A stretch of DNA of 62,028 nucleotides from Clostridia bacterium (GTDB lineage: Bacteria; Bacillota; Clostridia; Christensenellales; Aristaeellaceae), in contig JAFXBE010000100.1 of assembly GCA_017516765.1 (NCBI GenBank), positions 1 to 62,028 of the forward strand, in the 5' to 3' direction. A model generated the notes under the pieces. The model saw only the letters and a program-made list of their open reading frames with translations. It was not told the origin of the DNA and ran no database searches. The translations under genes were made by a program, and so were the position numbers. Shown here piece by piece: positions 23,801 through 32,765 of the stretch (positions are counted from its first letter, which is position 1; each line of letters opens with the position of its first letter).

Positions 23801-26197
23801 TCAATCCACCCGAAGGATCATCAGCAGAATATGCCTTGCAGCCTCTTCCATGGCTTCGCGGGTAAGCAACCCCATTTCCTTGGCCTTCAGCAGACGCTGA
23901 GGATAGCCGCAGGCCATCTTCAGGTCGTTGCCAGCCATGGCTTCCTTGTAATGCTCGCCGTGGGTCCACCAGTCGGTGGTCACCATGCCGTCGAAGCCCC
24001 ATTCCTCCCGCAGGATGCCGGTGAGCAGGTCGTGGTTCTCGCTTGCCCGGTGACCGTTGATCACGTTGTAGGAGGACATGATGGACCAGGGATGGGATTC
24101 CTCGATCAGGATCTGGTACTGCCGCAGATAGATCTCGCGGATGGCGCGCTCGGAGGCGCGGGAATCGCATTCATGGCGGTTGCTTTCCTTGTTGTTGAGG
24201 GCAAAATGCTTGGGCGTTGCTGCCACCCGCTGGCTCTGGATGCCCCGGATCAGTGCGGCGGCCTGCTTGCCGGTCAGCAGGGGATCCTCGGAGAAGTACT
24301 CAAAGTTACGCCCGCAGATGGGGTTGCGGTGGATGCAGACACCGGGGGTGAGCCACACGCCGATGTTGTTTTCCTTTACTTCGATAGCGCCGGTCACGCC
24401 GATCTGCTCCACCAGAGCGGGATCCCAGCTGCAGGCCAGCAGCGTGGCGCAGGGGAAGGCCGTGGTGGTAACGCCCACCTGGGGCTGGATGCGCAGACCG
24501 GCAGGACCGTCGGCGGTCATAATGCTGGGAATGCCGTAGAACTGGTTGTTGCCTACACCAAAGGTGTTTGCCATGCCCGTGTTGGGCTGGCCGCCCATCA
24601 GCCATGCCAGATCCTCGTCGGGAAGCTGAGCAACAAAGGCATCCAGCGTCATTTTTCCATCGGCTACATCAGACAACCGGGGTGTATCGGGATCGAAGCG
24701 CAGGTGTCCCCAGCCGCGCACAGGGGGCATGGCAAAGGTGTTCTCCAGCGGCTCCAGCGCGGTGGCGCGGGGATCGTTGGGGGTGCCCGTGGGCAAATCC
24801 TCCAGCGTGCCGTCTGCCAGCATGCGCTGCTTCAGCGAGGTGGGCGCCATGCGGCTGGTCAGTTGGCACACGATGATATCTTCGGGCAGTACAAGGGTGG
24901 TGTCCGCTTGGACGGTATCCCGCACGCTGGTACCGATGTGGAAGAGGTATTCACCGGCCTCCAGCAGCCATGCGGATTTCTGCACCTTGCCCAGGTCGTC
25001 GTAGGAGGCCATGCTGTCCACCGGGAAGCGGACGACCACCAGCTCTTCCTCGCCGGGAGCCAGCAGACGGGTCTTGCGGTAGCCTGCCAGCTGGCGGGCG
25101 GGCTTGCCCAGCTTGCCCTGGGGCGCGCTGTAGTAGACCTGCACCACCTCGCGCCCGGGTACAGCGCCGGTGTTGCAGACACGAACGGTAGCGGTCACTT
25201 CGGTGTCGGAAAGGTCGACGGCAGGCTGGGTAAGGCTGAAATCGGTATAGGAAAGACCGTAGCCGAAGGGGTAGACCACCTTTTCCGCTGCACCGGGAAC
25301 GGTCTCGAAATAGCGGTAGCCCACATAGATATCTTCGGTGTAGTCTACATAATCGTCCGATTCAAAGAAGGTCTCTGCAAAGGGATAATCCCGCAGGTCG
25401 CGGGCAAGGGTGTCCGACAGCTTGCCGGAGGGGTTGCCCATGCCGAAGAGCAGCTCGGCAGTCGCCAGACCGCCCTCCATGCCGCCCTGCCAGGCCAGCA
25501 GCAGCGCATCCACGCCGGGGTGGTCGGCAAAGCAGGCGGTCTCCATCATGCCGCCGGTATTCAGCACCACGATGACCCGCTCAAAAGCCGCCGTTACCTG
25601 CTCCAGCAAGGTGCGCTCGGCATTGGAAAGGTAGAAATCGCCCTTTTCGAAGATTTCCCGGGAAAGGATCACAGGCCGCTGATCCGCCCCCTGATGGGTC
25701 TCAATGGTATCGAAATCGGCAAGGCGATCCCAGTTTTCGCCGGAAAAACGGCTGTAGGAGATAATGGCGGTATCGGCAAAGGCGGCAGCCTTTTGCAGCA
25801 TGCCTTCCGGCAGCTCGGGCTCGGAGATCATGCCGGGCATACGATCCATGGCATACTGCTCAAGCACATGCTTCTGGTAAAATGCGATGCTGTCGGGGAA
25901 AACGGTGTTGGGATCTGCGATCCGGCACAGCCCCTCGTACAGGTTTCGGGTGTATGGTACGGTCACATCGCCGCTGCCGCCGCCGCCCTTGACATAGTCG
26001 ATGGTACCCTTACCGAAGAGGGCAACCCGTGTGCCCACAGCCAGAGGCAGGGCACGGCGTTCGTTCTTCAAGAGTACCATGCCTTCCTTGGCGGCATTTT
26101 TGGAAACAAGAATATGCTCCTCGCTGGCGGTGGCGCGCCGACCGTCCTTCCCAAGGGGCAGCATAGGCAGATAGTTGGCACGGTTCCATTGCTTCAT
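23801..26197 (-). CDS. Beta-glucosidase, glycoside hydrolase family 3, circularly permuted
   Basis: This 798-residue enzyme has no signal peptide. The domain order is reversed from ordinary GH3. The C-terminal alpha/beta sandwich comes first (LVSKNAAKEGMVLLKNERRA, VVLNTGGMMETA, LAWQGGMEGG, YPFGYGLSYTDF), then a fibronectin-like domain (about 330-440), and the catalytic barrel last. The barrel shows MTADGPAGLR, GRNFEYFSEDPLLTGK, ATPKHFALNNKESNRH and TTDWWTHGEH, with nucleophile Asp742 near the C-terminus. Known permuted GH3 beta-glucosidases occur in Ruminococcus and Butyrivibrio. It cleaves terminal beta-glucosides in the cytoplasm. GGAGGAACCACC directly precedes the ATG at 26197, which is chosen over longer upstream extensions. 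Confidence 0.93.
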   Translation of the reverse strand: MKQWNRANYLPMLPLGKDGRRATASEEHILVSKNAAKEGMVLLKNERRALPLAVGTRVALFGKGTIDYVKGGGGSGDVTVPYTRNLYEGLCRIADPNTVFPDSIAFYQKHVLEQYAMDRMPGMISEPELPEGMLQKAAAFADTAIISYSRFSGENWDRLADFDTIETHQGADQRPVILSREIFEKGDFYLSNAERTLLEQVTAAFERVIVVLNTGGMMETACFADHPGVDALLLAWQGGMEGGLATAELLFGMGNPSGKLSDTLARDLRDYPFAETFFESDDYVDYTEDIYVGYRYFETVPGAAEKVVYPFGYGLSYTDFSLTQPAVDLSDTEVTATVRVCNTGAVPGREVVQVYYSAPQGKLGKPARQLAGYRKTRLLAPGEEELVVVRFPVDSMASYDDLGKVQKSAWLLEAGEYLFHIGTSVRDTVQADTTLVLPEDIIVCQLTSRMAPTSLKQRMLADGTLEDLPTGTPNDPRATALEPLENTFAMPPVRGWGHLRFDPDTPRLSDVADGKMTLDAFVAQLPDEDLAWLMGGQPNTGMANTFGVGNNQFYGIPSIMTADGPAGLRIQPQVGVTTTAFPCATLLACSWDPALVEQIGVTGAIEVKENNIGVWLTPGVCIHRNPICGRNFEYFSEDPLLTGKQAAALIRGIQSQRVAATPKHFALNNKESNRHECDSRASERAIREIYLRQYQILIEESHPWSIMSSYNVINGHRASENHDLLTGILREEWGFDGMVTTDWWTHGEHYKEAMAGNDLKMACGYPQRLLKAKEMGLLTREAMEEAARHILLMILRVD

Positions 26198-26242
26198 GGG
26201 TGGTTCCTCCGTATCTGTTGGTTTGTGGTTTGCGTTGCCGCC

Positions 26243-26271
26243 ATTATACGGTATTTGGGCGGAGAATTCAA
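26243..26271 (-). promoter_or_regulatory. Sigma-A type promoter of the GH3 gene
   Basis: On the minus strand: TTGAAT (26271-26266), 17 bases, TATAAT (26248-26243), 45 bases before the start codon. Confidence 0.7.
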
Positions 26272-26279
26272 TCGGTCTC

Positions 26280-26331
26280 GAAAAAAAGCATTCTTCCCTG
26301 CGCCTGCAGCGGCAGGTACGAGGAAGAATGC
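26280..26331 (-). terminator. Terminator of the xanthine dehydrogenase-type operon
   Basis: On the minus strand GCATTCTTCC (26331-26322) and GGAAGAATGC (26297-26288) close a hairpin, followed by a run of seven or more T (26287-26280). It ends just before the GH3 promoter. Confidence 0.9.
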
Positions 26332-26340
26332 AAATATGGG

Positions 26341-28635
26341 TTATTCTTCTGCCAGATCCATGGCGATCCGCTCGGGCAGAATGGGCAGCTCCCGGTACCA
26401 TTTGCCGGTGGCGCGGTAAATGGCGTGGGCAATGGCGGGGGCAGGGGTGTTGATCACGATCTCACCGATGGATTTTGCCCCAAAGGGGCCGGTGGGCTCA
26501 TAGCTCTGTTCAAACTCCACCCGCAGGTGGCCCATATCCAGCCGGGTGGGGATCTTGTACTGCATCAGGCTGGCTTCCATGGGCTTGCCGCCGGTGCCGG
26601 GGGTGATGTTTTCCATCAGCGTATGCCCGATGGCCTGTACGATGCCGCCTTCGGCCTGAATCCGCGCCAAAGCCGGGTTGATGGGTGTGCCGCAGTCTAC
26701 CACAGCCATGTAATCGAGGAGCGTTACCTGTCCGGTCAGCTTGTCCAGTTCGATCTCTGCCATACCCACCATAAAGGGCGGGGGCGAGATGGGGGAGGAG
26801 TGGGTCGCACTGGCCTGCGCCGCGCAATGGCTACCCACCTGCGTTTTGTATGCAATATCGGAAAGGGATACGGTTTTACCGCTGGTAAGGCAGCGCACAC
26901 AGGTGCCCTCAAAGGCGGTTTCATCGACTGTGCAGCCCAGCAGCTCTGCACCGATGGCGCAGATGTTCTTTTTCAGATCGGTACAGGCTTTTTCAACGGC
27001 TTTGCCGGTGATGTAGGTGGTGGAAGAGGCATAGGAGCCGGAATCGTAAGGGGAGGCGTCGGTGTCTGCGCCGAACACGGCTACATGATCCACGCTGCAA
27101 TCCATGCATTCCGCCAGCATCTGGGCAAGAATGGTATCGCAGCCGGTGCCCATATCCGCTGCGCCGATGCGCAGGGTATAGGTGCCGTCTTCGGTAAGGG
27201 AAATATCGGCAGAACCTACGTCCACATTGGAAATGCAGGAACCCTGCATGGCCATGGCAACGCCCGCGGCTCGCACCTTACCGTTGCCCATATCCCGCAC
27301 CGGGTATTTTTCTTCCCAGCCGAAGATCTCCCGGCAGCGCTCCATGCAGCGGTCCAGCGCACAGGCGTTGGCGGGTTCGTCGTAGTATGCGGGCATGATC
27401 ATGCCTTCCCGCACCATGTTGAGATCCCGCAGCCGGGTGGGATCCATCTGCAGCTTTTCGGCCAGCTCGTTGACCATGCTTTCCACCGCAAAGATGCCCT
27501 GCGTTGCACCGTAGCCACGGTAAGCGCCGGCGGCTTGTGTGTTGGTATAGACTACATCGTAGGCAAAACGGTGGGCTTCCAGCGAACCGGTATACAGGGG
27601 GATGGACTTGTGCCCGGAAAGCCCCACTGTGGTGGGACCGTGCTCGCCGTATGCGCCGGTGTTGGAGAGGGTGTACAGATCCAGTGCACGGATCCTGCCG
27701 TCCCTGTCTGCACCCAGCTTTACAGTAATCTCCATCTCGTGCCGGGGCGAACCGGCGATCTGTGCTTCCTCACGGGTATAGACGATCATGGCGGGGCGGC
27801 CTGTCTTCATAGTCACAAAGGCGGGATACACCTCGCATACCGCTGTCTGCTTTGCCCCGAAGCCGCCGCCGATGCGGGGCTTTTCCACACGGATGCGGCT
27901 CTTGGGAATGCCCAGCGCCCGGGACAGGATGCGCCGGGTATGGAATACGATCTGAGTGGAGGATATCACGTGGAGCCGTCCGTAGCGATCCAACGAGGTG
28001 TGGGTGCAGAAAGTCTCCATCATCGCCTGATGGAAGGCCTTGGTGTGGTAGGTATGCTCCAGCACAATGTCGCAGTCTGCCATGACGGCGTCTACATCGC
28101 CGGAGCTGCTTACTTCGCTGGCCACCAGATTGCGCTTGGGGTCGCCGCCCACCTCACAGGGCGGGAACCAATCCTCCTCCGGGTGCACCAGCACCGGGTT
28201 GTCCAGTGCCGTGTGCAGATCCAGCACGGCCTCCAGCACACGATAGCTTACCTTGATCAGCTTCATGGCCTTTTCGGCGGCTTTCTCATTTTCGGCAGCG
28301 ATGATAGCAACGGCATCTCCCGCAAAGCGGACATGCCGGTCAAGGATCAGCCGGTCGTAAGGAGATGGTTCGGGATAGGTCTGTCCGGCAATGGCAAATC
28401 GGGTGGCGGGAACGTCCTGCCAGGTGTAGATATCCACCACGCCGGGTACCTTTTTGGCAACAGCGGTGTCGATGCTCTCTATGATGGCGTTGGCATGAGG
28501 GCTGCGCAGCAGCTTTACCACCAGCGCGCCGTCGGGTACCACATCCTGCGTATAGACAGGCTTGCCCAGCAGCAGCTGCATGGCGTCCTTTTTGCGCACC
28601 GAATGGTTTACAGAGCGATAGTTCTTATTCTGCAT
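26341..28635 (-). CDS. Xanthine dehydrogenase family, molybdopterin-binding subunit
   Basis: This 764-residue large subunit belongs to a molybdenum hydroxylase. It carries the family landmarks GKPVYTQDVVPDGALVVKLL, RVEKPRIGGGFGAKQ, AAGAYRGYGATQG, GAADMGTGCDT, and near the C-terminus GPFGAKSIGEIVIN, whose Glu is the catalytic base in the family. It hydroxylates a purine or other heteroaromatic substrate at the Mo site. The substrate cannot be fixed from sequence, and selenium-dependent relatives exist. It overlaps the [2Fe-2S] subunit gene by 11 bases; the FAD subunit is upstream again. The divergent transport and cofactor genes strengthen a functional molybdenum-enzyme locus. Confidence 0.92.
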   Translation of the reverse strand: MQNKNYRSVNHSVRKKDAMQLLLGKPVYTQDVVPDGALVVKLLRSPHANAIIESIDTAVAKKVPGVVDIYTWQDVPATRFAIAGQTYPEPSPYDRLILDRHVRFAGDAVAIIAAENEKAAEKAMKLIKVSYRVLEAVLDLHTALDNPVLVHPEEDWFPPCEVGGDPKRNLVASEVSSSGDVDAVMADCDIVLEHTYHTKAFHQAMMETFCTHTSLDRYGRLHVISSTQIVFHTRRILSRALGIPKSRIRVEKPRIGGGFGAKQTAVCEVYPAFVTMKTGRPAMIVYTREEAQIAGSPRHEMEITVKLGADRDGRIRALDLYTLSNTGAYGEHGPTTVGLSGHKSIPLYTGSLEAHRFAYDVVYTNTQAAGAYRGYGATQGIFAVESMVNELAEKLQMDPTRLRDLNMVREGMIMPAYYDEPANACALDRCMERCREIFGWEEKYPVRDMGNGKVRAAGVAMAMQGSCISNVDVGSADISLTEDGTYTLRIGAADMGTGCDTILAQMLAECMDCSVDHVAVFGADTDASPYDSGSYASSTTYITGKAVEKACTDLKKNICAIGAELLGCTVDETAFEGTCVRCLTSGKTVSLSDIAYKTQVGSHCAAQASATHSSPISPPPFMVGMAEIELDKLTGQVTLLDYMAVVDCGTPINPALARIQAEGGIVQAIGHTLMENITPGTGGKPMEASLMQYKIPTRLDMGHLRVEFEQSYEPTGPFGAKSIGEIVINTPAPAIAHAIYRATGKWYRELPILPERIAMDLAEE

Positions 28636-29101
28636 GGCTGCCTCCTTCTGCGCGGCTGTTCAGAAATCTGCGAATGCCGCGCAGCTGCCCCTCGTAGCCG
28701 GAGCAGCGGCACAGATTACCCGCCAGATAGGCGCGGATCTCGTCGTCGGTGGGGTTGGGGTTCTCCCGCAGGAGGGCGATGGTGTTCATCACATAGCCGG
28801 GGTTGCAGAAGCCGCACTGGTCTGCGCCCTCGTCGGCAATAAAGCCAACAAAGGCTTCCGCCTCCTGTTGCAGCCCTTCCAGCGTGTAAATCTCGTGTCC
28901 GTCCGCACGGGCGGCCAGCAGGGAGCAGGAAAGCACGGGCTTGCCGTCCATCAGCACGGTGCACAGCCCGCAGTTTGCGGTCTCGCAGCCCCGCTTCACG
29001 CTCAGGCAGCCGTGTCGGCGTACAAAGTCGATCAGCAGCAGATCGGCATCGATGTGGTCGGTAATGGTTTTTCCGTTCAGCTTCAGCCGGATCTCCATCA
29101 T
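28625..29101 (-). CDS. Xanthine dehydrogenase family, [2Fe-2S] subunit
   Basis: This 158-residue electron-transfer subunit carries two iron-sulfur cluster motifs. The plant-type set is KRGCETANCGLCTVLMDG plus the later VLSC. The alpha-helical domain has DQCGFCNPGYVMNT with NLCRCSGYEGQ. It passes electrons from the molybdenum centre to FAD. GCETANCGLC departs slightly from the common GCGEGECGAC but keeps all cysteines. It overlaps both neighbours (four bases with the FAD subunit, 11 with the Mo subunit), so the three subunits are translated from one message. Confidence 0.95.
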   Translation of the reverse strand: MMEIRLKLNGKTITDHIDADLLLIDFVRRHGCLSVKRGCETANCGLCTVLMDGKPVLSCSLLAARADGHEIYTLEGLQQEAEAFVGFIADEGADQCGFCNPGYVMNTIALLRENPNPTDDEIRAYLAGNLCRCSGYEGQLRGIRRFLNSRAEGGSHAE

Positions 29102-29889
29102 GCATTCCCTCCCAACGCAAGAATAGCCCTCTTCACCAGCACGCGGATCAAATGTGTGCGGTAGGCGGCGCTTCCCCGCAGATTGCCGCCGGTGGGGCAG
29201 CGCTGAGCAACGCTGCTTGCAAAAGCGGCGGCGCTTTCCTCTGTGATGCCCCCTGCCAGAATGCCCTCATCGTCCCGCAGGAGGATGGCTTTGTGGGGGC
29301 GTGCGCCTACCGAAGCGCAGAAGCAGTCGTTTACCCGTGATACAGCACAGGTGATCACGGGAAAATCGGTGCGCTGGATGCGCATGCTCCGGTATGCGAA
29401 GCTGGCGGAGGTCTTTTTCACGATCAGGCGCACAAGAATATCCCGGTCAGGCTTCATGGCCGCAAACTGCGCCAGCGGCACTACGCCGCCCTTGTACAAT
29501 TCCACATAGCTGTCGGCGGCAAGAAACAGTGTAAGCACATCGGAAAAACCAAAACGCCCCCACAGACTGCCGCCCACCGTTGCCATGTTGCGGAACTGTA
29601 CACCCACGATGCTGCTTACTGCCTCGGCTGCCGCACCGTTCATGTACCGGTTCAGCCCTTGGTGCTGTTCCAGCTGCCGCAGGGTGACCATCGCGCCGAT
29701 GGAAAACGCATCGTCGGTTTCCTCAATGGTATCCAGCCCCAGCCCGCTCAGGTCGATGGCTGTGGCAATGTTCAGCGTGCTCATCTTCAGCCACAGCATG
29801 CCGCCGATGATGCGGTTTCGCCGGGACTGGTTCAGGGCATAGGCTTCCTCCAGGCTTTGTGCCCGGACGTACTTATGTATGGTGATCAT
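29098..29889 (-). CDS. Xanthine dehydrogenase family, FAD-binding subunit
   Basis: This 263-residue protein has the FAD-binding fold of the family: IHKYVRAQSLEEAYALNQS, RIIGGMLWLKM where relatives read GGTDL, IGAMVTLRQLEQH, and QFRNMATVGGSLWGRFGFSD, which matches the conserved RNxATxGG flavin motif. It is a little shorter than typical (about 285-290). It is the first gene of the operon; its start at 29889 lies about 120 bases from the divergent importer gene. Electrons arriving from the iron-sulfur subunit leave through this flavin to an acceptor not identifiable here. Confidence 0.92.
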   Translation of the reverse strand: MITIHKYVRAQSLEEAYALNQSRRNRIIGGMLWLKMSTLNIATAIDLSGLGLDTIEETDDAFSIGAMVTLRQLEQHQGLNRYMNGAAAEAVSSIVGVQFRNMATVGGSLWGRFGFSDVLTLFLAADSYVELYKGGVVPLAQFAAMKPDRDILVRLIVKKTSASFAYRSMRIQRTDFPVITCAVSRVNDCFCASVGARPHKAILLRDDEGILAGGITEESAAAFASSVAQRCPTGGNLRGSAAYRTHLIRVLVKRAILALGGNA

Positions 29890-29942
29890 GCAAAATCAAG
29901 CTCCTTTGTGGGAATACCTTTTATTCATTTTACCAGCTTTGC

Positions 29943-29971
29943 TTGCTTTTGAGAAGGGGAGAGGGTATAAT
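29943..29971 (+). promoter_or_regulatory. Promoter of the metal importer operon in the divergent intergenic region
   Basis: TTGCTT (29943-29948), a 17-base spacer and a perfect TATAAT (29966-29971), 43 bases before the ATG. On the other strand a TAAAAT box close by may serve the hydroxylase operon, so the two promoters could share control. Confidence 0.65.
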
Positions 29972-30014
29972 AGCGTTATTGTTTTCCGACTATAACGAAA
30001 GAGGCGAACCGACT

Positions 30015-31016
30015 ATGATCAAACGGATCCTTGCAGTTTTCCTTTGCCTTACCCTGTTGCTTGGCTGTTGCGGCAGTTTTGCCGAGGCGGCATTGGCAGA
30101 CTATCCCCTTACCCTTACCGACCATGCCGGACGGGAAGTGGTTATTGAGGATGAACCCGAAACACTGGTCAGCGGCTACTATATCTCCACCTCTCTGCTC
30201 ATCGCGCTGGATCTGGACGATCGGCTGGTAGGTGTGGAGGCCAAGGCAGACAAGCGCGCCATCTACCGCCTTGCCGCCCCGGAGCTGATCGAGCTGCCCA
30301 GCGTGGGCACCGCCAAGGAATTCGATCTGGAGGGCTGCCTTGCCCTGAAGCCCGATCTGGTGATCCTGCCCCTGAAGCTGAAGAATGCTGCCGAAACGCT
30401 GGAGCAGATGGGCGTGGATGTGCTGCTGGTAAACCCGGAAAACCGGGAACTGCTCCGGGAAGCCATCGATATGATCGCTACTGCCACCGGCACACAGCAG
30501 GAGGCGCAGACACTGCTGGATTTTGCTGCCCGGCAGGAGACTCTGCTTGCCGAAAAACTGGATGGTGCAGAGAAACCCAAGGTATATCTGGCGGGCAATT
30601 CCGCCATGCTGTCCACCGCAGGCGATGCCATGTACCAGTCGGATATGATCCGTCTGGCGGGCGGTGTGAATGCGGCGGCGGAGATCACCGATCCCTATTG
30701 GGTGGAGATCAGCTACGAGCAGCTGCTGGCATGGGATCCCGATTACATCATTCTGGCTTCCGATGCCTCCTATACCGTGGAGGATGTGCTGAACGACGCC
30801 AACCTTTCCGGGCTGAAGGCAGTAGTCAATGGGTGCGTCTATCAGCTGCCCAGCAAGGCGGAGGCATGGGACAGCCCTGTGCCTGGCGGCATTCTGGGTT
30901 CTGTCTGGCTGGCAGAAGTGCTGCACCCCGAATTGTTTACCGAAGCGGAACCTGCCGCTGTGATCGACGAATATTATGAGACATTCTATCAGTTCACCTA
31001 CAGCGAAAACGAATAA
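30015..31016 (+). CDS. ABC transporter substrate-binding lipoprotein, FepB/BtuF class
   Basis: This 333-residue protein has a lipoprotein signal (MIKRILAVFLCLTLLLGCCG, lipobox LLGC) and the class III binding-protein fold joined by a long helix: YPLTLTDHAGREVVIEDEPE, RLVGVEAKADKRAIYRL, LEGCLALKPDLVILP, then WVEISYEQLLAWDPDYIILA. The class carries ferric siderophores, haem or cobalamin, but some members (MolA type) carry molybdate or tungstate. Its place between molybdenum hydroxylase and cofactor genes suggests the last; this is inference. The start at 30015 is followed by the signal peptide. Its 3' end overlaps the permease gene by 41 bases. Confidence 0.88.
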   Translation: MIKRILAVFLCLTLLLGCCGSFAEAALADYPLTLTDHAGREVVIEDEPETLVSGYYISTSLLIALDLDDRLVGVEAKADKRAIYRLAAPELIELPSVGTAKEFDLEGCLALKPDLVILPLKLKNAAETLEQMGVDVLLVNPENRELLREAIDMIATATGTQQEAQTLLDFAARQETLLAEKLDGAEKPKVYLAGNSAMLSTAGDAMYQSDMIRLAGGVNAAAEITDPYWVEISYEQLLAWDPDYIILASDASYTVEDVLNDANLSGLKAVVNGCVYQLPSKAEAWDSPVPGGILGSVWLAEVLHPELFTEAEPAAVIDEYYETFYQFTYSENE

Positions 31017-31968
31017 GCTGTGTATTCTTGGCGCGGCGCTGCTGGCATTGCTGGCAGCGCTCAGTCTGTATACAGGAAAATACCCCTTGTCGGCAGAAAA
31101 GCTGCTGGCGGGCGATGCCATGCAGCTGCAGGTCTTCTGGCGGCTGCGCTTCGGACGTATGCTGGCAGGTGCGGCGGGCGGCTTTGCCTTGGGGATGGCA
31201 GGTTTTGTATACCAGACGGTGTTCCGCAATCCGCTGGCATCGCCGGATATTATCGGCGTTTCCTCCGGCGCCAGCGCAGGGGCTGCAGCGGGCATTCTGT
31301 TCCTTTCCGGTGCAGCGGCGGTAACGGGTGCATCCTTCGCGGGTGCACTGGCGGCGATGATCCTGTCCCTTGCCCTTGCCGGGCTGGACCGCAGCGGAAG
31401 AAGCGGAACCATTGTACTGGCGGGCGTGGCGGTGCATTCCCTTGCCCAGACGGCATTGATGTGCCTGAAACTGACCGCCGACCCGGAAAGGGAGTTGGCA
31501 TCCATCGAATACTGGATCATGGGCAGCCTGAACGGAGTAAGCCTGCAAGCGGCCGTGGGTAATCTGGCGGTATGCGCTCTTTGCGTGCTGCTGCTCTTTT
31601 TTCTGCACCGGCAGATCCTGCTGCTTTCGGCAGAGGAGGGGGAAGCCCGTATGCTGGGCGTGCCGGTGACCTGGATGCGGCTGGGGGTACTTTTGTTGGC
31701 AACGCTGGCGGTATCCTGTGTGGTCAGCCTGACGGGATTGATCAGCTTCGTGGGCTTGCTTGCACCTCACATTGCCCGTTTGCTGACCCGGAACAACCAA
31801 AAAGGTACCATGCTGCTCAGCGGGCTTGCCGGGGGCGTGCTGCTGCTGGCTGCCGATCTGCTGGCGCGCACCGTTGCGGCCACCGAACTGCCGGTCAGCA
31901 TCTTCACCAGCCTGCTGGGTGCGCCCTATCTGGTCTGGCTGCTGGTGGGAAGGAGGCGGCGGGCATGA
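30976..31968 (+). CDS. FecCD/BtuC-family ABC transporter permease
   Basis: This 330-residue protein has about ten hydrophobic helices, the usual topology of FecCD/BtuC permeases. Typical stretches are RLRFGRMLAGAAGGFALGMA, YQTVFRNPLASPDIIGVSSG, GLISFVGLLAPHIARLL (the coupling region that docks the ATPase) and LPVSIFTSLLGAPYLVWLL. It forms the membrane channel for the substrate delivered by the upstream lipoprotein. The gene starts inside the end of that gene and stops in a four-base overlap (ATGA) with the ATPase gene, so the three are one operon. Confidence 0.93.
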   Translation: MRHSISSPTAKTNKLCILGAALLALLAALSLYTGKYPLSAEKLLAGDAMQLQVFWRLRFGRMLAGAAGGFALGMAGFVYQTVFRNPLASPDIIGVSSGASAGAAAGILFLSGAAAVTGASFAGALAAMILSLALAGLDRSGRSGTIVLAGVAVHSLAQTALMCLKLTADPERELASIEYWIMGSLNGVSLQAAVGNLAVCALCVLLLFFLHRQILLLSAEEGEARMLGVPVTWMRLGVLLLATLAVSCVVSLTGLISFVGLLAPHIARLLTRNNQKGTMLLSGLAGGVLLLAADLLARTVAATELPVSIFTSLLGAPYLVWLLVGRRRRA

Positions 31969-32765
31969 ACGGTCTTTCCGTACAGGGGCTTATTGCCGGT
32001 TACGGCGGTGAACCTGTGATCCGCGACCTTTCCTTCGAGCTTCCCCGGGGCAGAATATTAGGCATTCTGGGGGCAAACGGCAGCGGCAAGACAACATTGC
32101 TCAAGAGCATGTGCGGCATACTGCCTCATCAGGGCGTATGCCTGCTGGATGGGACAGATCTGTCCCGGATGCCGCCGAGAAAAGCGGCGCTGCTTTGCAG
32201 TTATGTGCCTCAGCGCAGTGGTATCACCATCGATCTGCCTGTGCTTGAGGTGGTGTTGATGGGCTTCAATCCCCGTCTGGGGCTGCTGGAAATCCCCAAC
32301 GCAGCCATGCGGGCGCAGGCACAGGAAGCCCTTGCCCGGGTGGGGCTTGGCGGCAGGGAGAATGATTCCTTTCATTCTCTCAGCGAGGGGCTGAAGCAGC
32401 TTTGCATTCTTGCCCGCACGTTGGTTTCTGAGGGCAGCCTTTTGCTGCTGGACGAGCCGGAAAGTGCGCTGGATCTGCGCCACCGGCATAAGCTGCTTGA
32501 GCAGGTGCGCCGCTGGGTGCGGCAAAGAAACGGTACGGCTGTGCTTTCCCTGCACGATCCCGGTCTGGCGCTGAACCATTGCGACCGATTGCTGCTGTTG
32601 AAAAATGGCGGCTGCCACGGCATGCTCTGCCCCGGGGAGACCCCGCCGGAGGAGATGGAAGCCCTTCTGGCGGGCATTTACGGTGCGGTGAGTCTGCGCC
32701 GGTGCACCGACCGTACCGGGCGGCAGCAGTGGGTCATGCTCAAGGAATGGGAGGATGAAGAATGA
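31965..32765 (+). CDS. ABC transporter ATP-binding protein of the FecCD-type importer
   Basis: This 266-residue ATPase has Walker A GANGSGKTT near residue 38, a Q-loop SYVPQRSG, the signature SLSEGLKQL (LSEG instead of LSGGQ), Walker B LLLLDEPESALD, and the H-loop VLSLHDPG. It powers uptake with the preceding permease. The ATG at 31965 overlaps the permease stop, which rules out longer upstream in-frame starts. The altered signature is tolerated in some importers. The last four bases overlap the ModE-like regulator. Confidence 0.93.
   Translation: MNGLSVQGLIAGYGGEPVIRDLSFELPRGRILGILGANGSGKTTLLKSMCGILPHQGVCLLDGTDLSRMPPRKAALLCSYVPQRSGITIDLPVLEVVLMGFNPRLGLLEIPNAAMRAQAQEALARVGLGGRENDSFHSLSEGLKQLCILARTLVSEGSLLLLDEPESALDLRHRHKLLEQVRRWVRQRNGTAVLSLHDPGLALNHCDRLLLLKNGGCHGMLCPGETPPEEMEALLAGIYGAVSLRRCTDRTGRQQWVMLKEWEDEE

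Noticed and set aside
23789..28842. Very long plus-strand frames (876 and 880 codons) across the GH3 and Mo-hydroxylase genes
   Set aside because: Antisense shadows of well-recognised enzymes; composition bias and no family signature.
31572..31964. Upstream extension of the importer ATPase gene
   Set aside because: It would overlap the permease in another frame. The ATG at 31965 overlaps the permease stop and begins the conserved ATPase fold.
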